Assembly: GCA_948474755.1 (NCBI GenBank)
Contig: CAOLHI010001251.1
Location: forward strand, 186,001 to 250,000
Source: Ctenosaura bakeri
Taxonomy: Eukaryota; Chordata; Lepidosauria; Squamata; Iguanidae
DNA: 64,000 nt
Reading direction: 5' to 3'
Below the pieces are notes generated by a model that did not search any database, was not told where the DNA came from, and saw only the letters and a list, made by a program, of their open reading frames with translations. A program made the position numbers and the translations under genes. Below, in pieces: positions 10,601 to 22,600 of this stretch; positions within the stretch are counted from its first letter, which is position 1, and each line of letters opens with the position of its first letter.

Positions 10601-13600
10601 TTTTCCAACCCTTCTGTGAGATGTAATCCCCTACAGCACACTTTTAATACTTCCAAAATACCCCCATTTCTGTCTATATTCTTCCCAAAGTGGCAACCAG
10701 AAATGTTGCTGTGTCACTTCTGGGTTCCATATTGGGAAGGACGCAAATAGAGTTATTCAGGGGTGGTGGTGGGTTTTAGGGGTTTTTGTGGGGTGAGTGG
10801 ATTTTTGGGGGTTGGTATGTGTTGGGCCTGAAAGCCATGCCAATATCGTAAATTTAAAAAAATTGAGGGACATCAGGAGGCTTTGGGGACTGTAAAGTGG
10901 GGTCCAGGGCATGATGTGGCCTGCATTTTCCCCACCCCTGCTCTACCCACAGTGCTGCGTGACAAAACTTGTTTGAAGCTAAACAAGAAAAAAAAGGCAC
11001 TAGGCAAGGGGCCAGTACCAGCTAGAAGAGAGGCCTTAAGAGGAAACTAGCTCATTAGGCAGGAGAAGGAAAGAGCAGAAGGAAAGATGGGGTGATGGTG
11101 GAATTTCTGGCCCTTGAAGCACTAGGCAAAAGGGGAAAGCGACCCAGGGAGAAGACAGTTTGGGAAAGAAGTAGATGTTTAGAAGACCTTTTTATAAGAA
11201 AGGAAAAGAGGACTACCAGTAAACTGTGACTGATAACTTCTCACATGGGTTCATTTCACTTTTTGTGAGGGACAGGAACTGCTCTTCCCCACTGAAGGGA
11301 TGAGGTTTGGAGAAATCAGCTTCAGTAGTTTGCAAAGTATTGGTACCATGATTCAGATGTTGGACTGGGGCTGGAGAGATCCCTGCTCAGGCACAAAGCT
11401 TACTGTGCAACCACAAGCCAATCATTTTTTCTCAGTTTTACCTATTCCACAGGGCTGTTATGAGAATAAAGTATTATCATTATTAATATCCTGCCTTTTC
11501 CCCAGTTTGACAGCTTACAGCTGTTAAAACAAACATACTTAAACATTCACAGCACACAAAACTTAAAAAGCAATTTAAAAACATATATATATATGTCTTC
11601 TTGAGGTTTTTGGCAGAATACTAGGATCAAACATAATTAATGATGTTTGATGGGAAGCTCATGTCCTCTTTCTTTTTCTTTTTCTTTTCCACCGACCCTC
11701 CCCCTCCTGTGTAGAAAGCAAGACCACCTATTATGCAGGTAAAAATTCCAATTACACTTGCCAAAGTAGTTTTCAACACATGCCCAGGCTGTCCCCATTA
11801 AATTGAACTGCTCCTTCTTTCCAGGATGCTGTGACTCTATGCTCTTATCCATTCATCTTTGATGCACAAGCCAAAACAAAGATGCTACAGACTGATGCTG
11901 AGCTGCAGATGCAGGTATTTAGCTTTTCTTCCTGCTCCTTACTTCTTTCACTTTCTTTCTGTTTCAAATCATGTTCTTGAGAGCTCAGATGGCACTGGTG
12001 GCATAATTTTATTTGTGTGGTCTAGCACTGATAAAATTTATCCCTAGATAATAGTTGGTTGTTGAAGTCTGTCATATGTGTACTTTCCAGTAGAGGGCAA
12101 CAGCAGAAAAAATAAGTTACATTAAGTGGATTAGTGGCTGCTTCTAAGGTTGCATTTTCCTCCAAAGAAAAGGTGGCTTGGAAGTCTCCGAAACAGACAA
12201 CACTGTAATAGGGTGAGGAGCCAGTGTGGATTTTATGTGAAAGCTAGACAGGTAGGGTACCAAATTTCAGAGCCTGGGAAGAATGATGTTTTCGTACTAT
12301 ACTAGCATCCAGAGTAGTAGCTCTATTAAACTGAGGAATTACCATCCAAAACAGTAAAATTTCCCAAACTCTACTGGGTTCATTCTGACAGCTTAATTTA
12401 GAATTTCTCCTGCAATATCAGTATGGATGTGGATGACTTCATTAGCTCCTATGTTCCACTGGTGAGGATTGTTCGGGGGAGACAAACAGGCATTCTTCTT
12501 GACTTAATCAAAATATTACTAAATGCCAGAAAGATGAGAAGGTGTTAGAAGGATGTCCTTGGTTAATAACTAGTTCTTTACAATATTGTAACAAAATATG
12601 ACTATTTTGAAGTGAGGATGCAGTGTGGATGGTGGTGTCATCCCATCCCCTGTCTATGAAATAGATTTCTAGTTAGAAACTTTCCAGATATTCTAGTTCC
12701 TTTACATATACTGGCCTCTGGGGCAGTAAGAGAAGGGGGAGCAGAGCTTTAGGACAATCTGTGATCCTACAGATATTGTTGGATGAATTATCTAGTCAGT
12801 GGTGAGAAATCGACTGGCTAGTTGTTTTGGATTCATAACCTGGCTCTCTCCCAAAAAAGGATCAAGGTGGCTCATAAAAATACTGAACAAAAGAATTCAC
12901 TTAAACACAAAATAAGACTATCTATTAAAAGAGAATTAACTTAAAATGAAGAACAGATCACCAAGAAAACTATGGCATCCAACTTGGTCAGAAGGCCTGT
13001 TGTAACAATGGAATGATGGGAACAGCAGTCCAACAAATCTGGAGAACCACATGTCCCTTCCCCAACCCACCAGTTAGTTTCTGGTGGGATGGACCAGAGG
13101 ATATAACACTGTTTAGTCTAACCATGGTTAGAATATTTTTAAAATGTGATGATGTTGTAACTGCTTCATGTTCATAGCACCATTGCTGTGGTGGCAAGCA
13201 TCCCTGAAACCCATCTTAAAAGTCAGTTGGTGATCTCCAGCGATGGAATTCTGTGGTGCTGGTGAACAGCAAGATGATATGACCAGTCCCCTCCTGTCTG
13301 CAAGCGATGATGCAAGGAACAGGAACCCCGTGGGGTTCTGTTGCAACTCTTGATTGCACTGTCATTTGCTGGAGGAGGGGGGCTGTTTTTGTCATCCTGT
13401 AGTGCACTGCTTACCATCATCACAGAATTCCATCACTAGAGATGGTTGACTGGCTTTTGAGGTGGGTTTCAGAGATCAAATGAGGAAATGCAAGATCTTA
13501 CCCAACATTAGTTATTAAATTTGCTTCATCCGGTTAGTTAGAAACCAACTCCCTATCTCTAACTAAAAATCTTTTTAAAATTTCTGCATGAGTACCTTTA

Positions 13601-16600
13601 ATTGGGGGAAGGAGGGAAGAAGAAAGTTAGAGAGTATACCTTGTTGATATCTGGCTTTTGTTTTGTGTGTTTGTAGGTGGCCATCAGTGGAGCAAATCTG
13701 CAGAACGTTTTCATGCTTCTCACCCTGGAGCCCCTTTTGGCTCGAAGTCCTTTCCTTGTCCTTCATGTCCGTAGGAGCAACCTGGTTGGTGATGCTCTTA
13801 GGGAGTTGAGCATCCATTCTGATATTGACTTGAAAAAGCCTCTGAAGGTAAGGTTGTGTCATTTTCTCACTGATAGTGGTTTTGTGAGTGTGGTCCTCAC
13901 TGAGGATCTAAATCTGTGCCTGGGCTGTTTGACTATATCAGATGGTATCAGGTGGAGTTTCAGATGACTGTATACTTATCTGTACAAATTAATTCTCTTG
14001 TTTTAGAGAGGAAACTCCTACATGACTCTGCTGGACTTCTGAAATAATCTATACTAGACTTGCCCATCCTGTTATTTTCCAGAAGTATTTGACTATAGTT
14101 TTCTGGGAGTTTCTGTCCAGCGAGGGCGTGGGTAGGGTCCCACAACTTGAAAAAGTTACTTGTTCACTACAATCCCCATAAATCCTTAGCCAGTGGATCT
14201 GCTCTTTGGAGAATTCTGAGAGTTGTTATCTAAACCACCTAACTTACTCAAGCTGTGTGCTTTTTCCTGTTTCCCACTGCAAAATATACCAAACCTTGTC
14301 TATTGTTCTCTAGTGTCCTGCCCAGTGCAGGACTCCTTAAAAATTGGCTCCCAAATATTGTTGGACTACATCTTCCAGAATCTGTCACCATTACTGACTG
14401 GGATCTTTTGGAAGCTTGAAGACCAACAATATGTAGGAACTGAGATTTGGAAGCCACCAAGCTTCATTAAGACAGCATGTTTGTTTATTGGGGCAGGTGA
14501 TCTTTGATGGTGAGGAAGCTGTTGATGCTGGTGGAGTCACAAAGGAATTCTTCCTTCTGCTGCTGAAAGAGCTCCTGAATCCCATCTATGGGATGTTCAC
14601 TTTCTACCCTGAATCCAATCTGCTGTGGTTTTCAGACACTGTGAGTATGACTTGGCTTATGTGTGTGAATGGTTTATTAGGGAACCTACTAAGCAATGTT
14701 GAGCTTTAAGGTGGATATCCATGGATGAAAAGGGTTTAGCATCTTTCCAGATGTGTGTTGGACAACAACTATTATTCCCGTTGTCAGTATGGCCTGTAAT
14801 TCAACACATCTGGAAGGCATTGCGCAGGGAAATCTTTGCCTGTAGTTTTCTTTTTCTAACACTTTTTTCCCTTTGTGTGCCCAAAGTGTTTTGTAGAGCA
14901 CAATTGGTTTCATCTAATTGGCATAATTTGTGGCTTGGCGATATACAACTTTACTGTGGTTGATCTTCACTTTCCATTGGCTCTTTATAAGAAACTACTG
15001 AATGTGACACCCTCCTTAGAAGACTTGAAGGAGCTGTCTCCTATGGAAGGAAGGTAGAAGTTTCTAACAGTGTGTTTTCCTATCTGTTTTTCATGACCAG
15101 TTGACAGAAAATTGTGCTTACACTCCCAAGAGAATTGTGTGAGAGGGAGAAGGTAGAAATTAAGACGCTACCCTATTACAAGAGAGAGACAAAGTATTGG
15201 ATGGCACCCAAGACATTTTTAGGTTGGAATTCTGTTGCCCAAAGAACATTAGTTTTACTTTCAGGAAGGAGGATTTTATTTTTAAAATTATATTCATGAA
15301 AGAATAAAGAATAAAATAACTCATAGAACACAATCTAATGGTATACAAGGTTTACAAAAGTGAAAAATATTATTCTATCTTTTACATCATCCTGAGACAT
15401 GCTGTAAATAATCCATCCCACTATCCCATTGAATCTGTCTGGAAATGTCACTTCTCTTGACTTCTTATTGAATGCCCATTTTATTAAGAATGACATATTC
15501 CAGATTTCTTTGTATCAGTCTGTTAATGGTGGAGGTGTTTGCATATTTCTAGTATAAAACATGATTATATTTTTTTCAATCCTTAACAAGCAAGTAATTT
15601 ATCCACAATCCTGTTCTATGATACTGTTCTTCAGATATGTGAAATTTAAATATGACTAGTTTCAGATCAAGTAGGATTTTGTAGCTTAGGCTTTCCTCAG
15701 TTCTCCTGAAATTTGATTCTGGAAAACTGTTTGGGAAGGATAAGGGAAGGGATTTTCATGTTATACATTAACAAAATTGCATCTCAGATTTTTAACTTCT
15801 CCCTCTTCCTTCTACTTTTTGTCTTTTCTTTGACTTGTTTGTAGGAGTCTTCAGCAGCTTTTAGATTATCCCGGGGATAATGTTGAAGAAACATTTTGCC
15901 TCTATTTTACAGTAAGATAAGTTTGTATGTATTTTAACTAGGAGAGGTTTGCATTTATCTAAGCCAGGGCAACATCCATATTTGTGGCTGTACATTAGGA
16001 CGGAGTAACTTCAGATGTCTACTACTATTTCTGGGTGTGGAATTCCACTTGTAAACAAGGTTCATAGAGAACATGCACATGGTTTTAAAGGGAAAAATAG
16101 TTTATTTCCCTCATCAGTTATGTTTGAAATAATACTCTAAAGTCAAAAGGTTTGTTTTTAGTTATTTAACAGCCTGCAGGTATATAAAATTTTGTATTTT
16201 AATGTCCTGCCTCTCATTATGCAACTCCTCATATGCAGTAGAATCCAGTTCTCCAAATTTCTGTAGACTGTCTCCCCTGAAAAAAGGCAGTGCAACTGTG
16301 CAAACTGTAGGGCATACAAATCAAGTATTATTATATATTTGAAAAAGTGCTTTTCTGCTCATAAGCAGCCAAAAGTTGCCCATATAAGGTGACTGCACAT
16401 TCAAAAATGGACAAAGATGAGGTTTAACACCAAAACAATAAAATTATTGCATTTAAAACCATCACAGCTTGTAGTCTCTGGAAGCAGCTAATCATTCAGT
16501 ATTAAAAGCTTGTTGAAATAAATAATGTCATTTCATGCTATACGTGTGAGAATTTAGCATAAAGCAAGGAGAGGCATGGATAGTATTTGAACCCTGGGGG

Positions 16601-19600
16601 ATTCCTGCACCTCTGTTCCAGTATAACCTCAGACGAAGCTTCATCATGTATGCTCATTATGGAAAGAGTTTTTATTTAATGTAAAGTTGTTATTTTTGGA
16701 ACCAGTTACTGGAGTTGAGTTGCCAGTTTATATTTGTGCAACTGGCCATTTATTCACGTGGTTGGACATTTTACTAGGTTGTAGAAGGAGGCCTTTGAGA
16801 CCGCCTTACTCCAGTAGTACCTCAGGTTGCCTAGCAGTCTGGCACCCGCGAAAGACATGTAGGCAGAGCTCTGCTTTCCCCACACCCTAATGCCTTGGTT
16901 CCCTTGCAGTCTGGAGGAGTTACCCTTTCATGTTGCACTGCACCAGAGCACAATGGGATCTCAGCTACAATCTGATTTACAGGAAAATCTATTAAAAAAT
17001 AGATTGGAACCACAGTCTCCAGAGTCCCTGTGTAGCACTCTTGTTGCACTACATGAGCACAGTGAAATCTTTGAGGTGATCTTTTAGTGTATCAAGTCAG
17101 CTGAATAAATAAGACGTGTTTCAGAAGGCAAAAGCCATCTGTTTGGATGGCGTTGTTTAGATACTTGCTTGAATGCTGCAGACATTCCTCAGTTAGATGC
17201 ACACTTCAGTCACTGCCCCAAATATTTTTCTTGCCATTGTTTACCTGCTCCTCTTCTTATGTCTCTCTTCTTATCCTTCCCTTCTCAGTGAGCATGTGAT
17301 AAAACATAACATGCATACCTGTTTCCATTCTAACCGTCAATGGTGAGATAGAAAATAAAGCAATTTTGTTGTCTTTTTTTTTTTGGGTGGGAAAAACAGA
17401 TATGCAGAGAAAGCTACGGTGTGGTAGAGCAGAAGAACCTCATTCTTGATGGAGACAAAATCGCAGTACAGAAGGATAATAGGTGGGTTTGAGTTGGCTG
17501 AAATCTTCGTGGTCACAAAGATAGGGGGTACTTCACTGTGATTGTTGTGAGGTGAACCTTCAAGTCTTCAGATTGGAGGATAAGAATATAAGAAGTGAAA
17601 GATACTGGATAAAAACCTCTGTTGTGTGGGAGCCTCTGGAGAATATGTGTGAAACCAAATATTAAATCTGACTGAACTATGAAAAAGGCAATAAGAAAGA
17701 AAAGGTTCTATCTGCCCTTCATCCTCCTTATTTTACTGACATTTGACTCAGTCCGTAGGGAAATACAAACCAATAAAGTGGATCCAACAACCTACACTTC
17801 ACGCTACATCCTTTGTTCTTTTATATTTGCAGTAGATTTACATAAACAGTCATCATTCAGAATTTGGTTTGTTATGAAATCAGAAGATGTGGCTGAAAGC
17901 TCATCCTTAACAGGAGGCCAGCTGGATCAGACCAAATATATGTCCTATTCAATATCCTGTTTCCTAAAGTGACTGATCAGATGATATCCCTACAGGAAAC
18001 CCAAAACTGGAGCAATATTTCCCCCCTCCACAGTTAGGTGTCTTTCTCTGCTGCTTTGGGAAATTGAGGTTCTATACAGCCATTGTGGCATCCACCTTTT
18101 TTTCCCCAGTGTTACAACATCCAAGATGATTCAGACACAGCAGGAGTGAAAGGTAGAGGTGGGAATGCAAAATTGAGAGTTTGGACGTTTTATTTTTTGG
18201 ACTACAGTTCCCAGAATTATAGAATCATAAAGCTGGAAGGGGTCCCAAGGGCCATGTAGTCCAACCGTCTCTTGCAGAAATATGCAACTAAGGCACTCCT
18301 GAAAGATGCTCCAGCCTTTGTTTCAAGACCTCCAAAGAGGGGAAGTCCACCATGTTCTGAGGTTATCTGTTCCACTGTTGAACAGTGGGACCTCTTTTTA
18401 GTTGGAGTTTAGGTGGGACCTCTTCTAATTTGAACCCATTCATTTGTGTTCTAGTCATTGAAGCAGTAGAAAACAAGCTTGCTCTGTCTTGTACACAACA
18501 TCCTTTTAGATATACAAATGTGACTATCATAACAACTTTCACTTTTCTCATCTCCAAGTTAAACATACCCAACTCCCTAAGCCAAGTCAATGACTTTTCC
18601 TCAGCAGAAGGCCTTTCCTCTTGGACTGCGTAAGAGCAAACAGTCCAGACCTCACAAGCAAGACTCAAAACAGCTCAGCCAAACAACCTTGACTCCCAAA
18701 ACACAAGCTAACCTTCTTTTGTCACTCTACTGAAGCTGAAGCTGAGCCACTATGGTGTAGAGGCTTGAGTGTTTGGATTAGGGCTCTGGAAACCAAGGTT
18801 TGAATCCTTGTCCATCCAGGTAAACTTACTACATGACCTTGGGCAAGTCACATGCTCTCAGCCTCAGAGGAGGACAATGGCAACATGATAGGTTCACCTT
18901 GGGTTGCTGTAAATTGAAAATGACTTAAGGGCACACAACAAAACTGCTGACCACATATCATAACTTGTGTGTCATTCGGCAACTCTGTTCTTGCAATCCA
19001 AACCAAGAAGCAACACCAGGAGGTCCCTGAAGACTCTGGTGGATTGCCACATATAGCTTGTGATGTGTGTTCAGCTTGCTGTGTTGTGATTTAGCAGAGC
19101 ATGGGAAAATTACTATTTTGAAATAGAACTCTCTGAATCTCCCAGCCAATGTGGCCACTAGGGAAACATGACAGCACTAGTAAAAAAAACCCTAAATTTG
19201 GGGCCTTGGCTGCAGAAAAGCTCTACTTTCTGTCCACTGGAAAGTCATCCATTGGAAATGTTTTATTGATGAAGAAAGTGAGTTTTCCTGATTTTATATT
19301 GGCATGTGCATTTTGTGTGAATATAAGTTTTGAGGGAGGCCAGGGCAAATGGTTCCATGGCTAGAATCCTTTTGGTGACATATAATGGTATAACATTCCC
19401 TGGTTACACTAGCTTATGCAATCTGGAGGCATTATAGAGGGAGGTATTAAGTACCTCCTTCTACAACTGTCTTACTTCAGGTGTGCAACAGCAGTCAAGG
19501 GGCTCCACAGTGCAGCTCAGTCCTTCCCAGCTGCTGATTGACTGCAGGAGTGCATCCCTTTGGCACCTGGAAGTATTTTCCCCCAGGTGTGCAAGAGATG

Positions 19601-22600
19601 CAACACAACAGCCGGTTATACCACTGCAGCCAATTAGTGACTGGGGGAAGAAGCCACACCAAGGAGTCCCCCAGCTACTGATTCCTCGGGGAGGTGGAAC
19701 AAGCTCTAGCTCTGCTTTGAAACATTATGCAAAATTAAAATGGGCACTCTAAATTCTACAACGCAATAGACCCAAGGCACCTGTCATTACAGTGTTGGGC
19801 CCTGGGACCCTGACGCCAGACCAGTGATGTTGTGTGCTGTCTATGATTCTATTTCTTTGGAGGTTTTTAAGCAGACCGTGGATGACCATCTGTTCAGAAT
19901 GCTTTGATTCGGACAGGATAGCCCCTGTGGTTTCTTCCAACTCTATGATTGTATGAAGCTAAGCGTGCAGGTTGGGTCTGTGGGTGTATCAAAATAATTT
20001 TTGGAAGTATCATTATCTGAGTAGTCTTGGTGGCTATTACTCTGCCACTCTTGCTTGTTATGATTGAATCTACCTAGCAGTATAATGAAGCATGGTATTT
20101 CTTTTGATCTCCCAGGCAGGAATTTGTTGATGCCTATGTAAATTACATCTTCAACCTTTCAGTCCATGAGTGGTACGCGGCTTTTTCCAGTGGCTTCCTG
20201 AAGGTGTGTGGTGGCAAAGTGCTGGAACTATTCCAACCAACTGAGCTGAGGGCTATGATTGTTGGAAGTAGCAACTACAACTGGAAGGAGCTGGAGGAAG
20301 TAAGTTGGCCATTGGTTCCATACCTTTTTGTTGTTCGTGAGTTTAGAAAGTACTATTTCTACAGTTACGATCTGCAGAGTGAAATCTTGTAGGCTAAACT
20401 CCTCATCTTCCTGAGAGTCTGACTGCCTTATTTGTGCTCAGCTATAGTAGAACTTTAAAAAATTGAAATGTGTGGGAAAGTGGGAGTCAAAGCTGCAATG
20501 TGGTTTTTGAAAGCAGCTAATACTTTCCTATGAACAGTATGCCTAGTCTATTTCCTTATGGATCCATTTTCAAGGGTGTGTGTGTATTGTATTTATATCT
20601 AAGTCTTCTCCTTTTTGTTGTACTAGGAATCCAGTGTGGGTCTTGTTTACATGGAAGCAAGCCCCTCATTCAGTTCAGTGAGTCCTACTTCGAGTTGTGT
20701 TCAGGATTTCAATCTAAATGTTACAATTCACTCAGAGTAGCTTTCCCCCAATGCCCTTCTGGATGTGTTGGAGGATGGAGTTGTTTATGCAACACATCTA
20801 GAAGGCACCAAATTGGGAAAGGCTGAGTTAACGTACTGAACTATTTTGAATCAGTGTGATCCATATAGTTGTATGCTCAAAGATAAGTCCCATTTAACTC
20901 AGTGGAATGTACACCCAGAAAAGTGTGTATGTGTTAGACAGGGGGAGAGGGAGAGAAAGAGAGGGAGAGAGATTGAGAATGAAAACCCCACTGATACGCA
21001 GAGGATTGCAGTGTAAGTGGATATCAGAAACTTTTGAGAACTACTGCATTCTCTGGTTGTTGGAAGGAGGAATCCACACAGTTTGGGTTAGATCTATCTT
21101 TGTATCCAGATTTCCTGCCTCTGTCTGGCGGGGAGATGGATGTAAACCACCTCTGCACCACCCTAGAATGGACCTTCACACTAAGTATCCAATGCCTCAT
21201 TTTACATGCTGTGTAATTTCATGTTGTTTGTGATATTTACACAATGAGATTTGTTCATCTGTTGTGTATTCAACAGCCTGCCAAGTGAAACAGGTGTTGT
21301 TCCCCATCCCTTCTCTTTAGACTGAGGGATTGAGGGTCCTTAGCACTTGTCAGCTAATTTGGATTCTGTTTGGGCTTACACTGTCACCTTCTGGCCAATA
21401 GAGTGCCTGATTGGTGATAGTGGTTAAAACTAGACAGGCAGAGTTAACGTCAACACTCCACTCAAGCGTTCTTAAGTTTGGAATTTCAGGATATTGCATG
21501 AGATAATGAGCAGGCTCTTTGGTAATCTTTTTAGGCCAGTTCTATGCATTCGTAGATAACATATACATAGGGAGAAACACAGACACATTGTCTGGGTGCA
21601 TTTTCATCACATTACATTACATTGCGTGCAAGGCATCATATATTTATTATATTACAACTTCTAGCCATTAAGGTATTACGCTTTCCTAAGGACTTGAACC
21701 TTTCTTTCTATTTAACAGGTTTTGTAATAATAGTTAAGACATAAAGAAATATTACTCTCTCAGACAAAATATAACTTAGCCATTTGTTTAGGTATACATT
21801 CTCAGCTTCTGAGGAATTATACATCTCTAAACAGTCATCTATGAACACACAAACATTCAAGCATTAATATCATTGAGCACTGACAAATTTTAATATCATC
21901 CATTACATCTGTAAGCATCCTAACAGGCATCCATTACAGTTGTAATGGGACATACATCTATTTAAGCATAACCTAGATGCTTGTCTTACCAGTACTATCT
22001 TTTAGCATGTTTCTGCATGTCTGTGCAGTATATCATTTCTCAGGAACAGTACAGCTTGTGGACTACATTATAGCCCTCTCTTCCTACCGATTGCAGAGCA
22101 GTCTAATCTGCTAGCTTTATCTTGGTTCCTTTTATTCTCTCTCTAACCTTGCCTAGGATATCAGCTGTCCAATCAAAATAGTTCAAAACAAAGATGCTGA
22201 CTATTCTCCATGCATGATAGCCAATCAGAACAAAGATCTGTAGATATGACTTCACCTTCAGTACGCTTTGTATGCTACCTGTCCCCAAATGCATCTGCTG
22301 TTACATCTGCTAGGAGGTTATTATCAATCACATCTGTACGTATCTCACAATGTTGTCAGACATGCTGGCATTCTTATCACTTACCTTGTTTACATTCCAC
22401 TAGGCATTTTGCTTAGATTTAAGATAATGCTAGGTTATTAATGATCCACGCACCCATGTTCTAATACATCTAACTTTCTGCAGTATATCTTGTACCATAA
22501 ACGGTGCACTATATAGGTTACACCAGGTTAGACTCTGTACTTCATGGGTTTATTCCTGGGGCTCAAAGTTGGCAACCAGATAAACCTGGCTTGTAACACA

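Larger units (their letters stand above)
17483..20115 (+). other. HERC3 intron (2.63 kb), repeat-rich
   Basis: Holds a CR1 relic (18215-18640, antisense), a Bov-B-tailed SINE (18744-18945) and a CR1 3' end (19810-19955, sense). The GC-rich patch 19480-19700 is unclassified. Confidence 0.75.

Noticed and set aside
13000..13430. Cluster of overlapping short - strand open frames
   Set aside because: They lie within a HERC3 intron, have no family motif, and overlap each other in different frames; likely chance.
19480..19752. GC-rich 89-codon + strand frame in a HERC3 intron
   Set aside because: No recognisable protein motif, and HERC3 splices cleanly past it. It may be an unclassified repeat.
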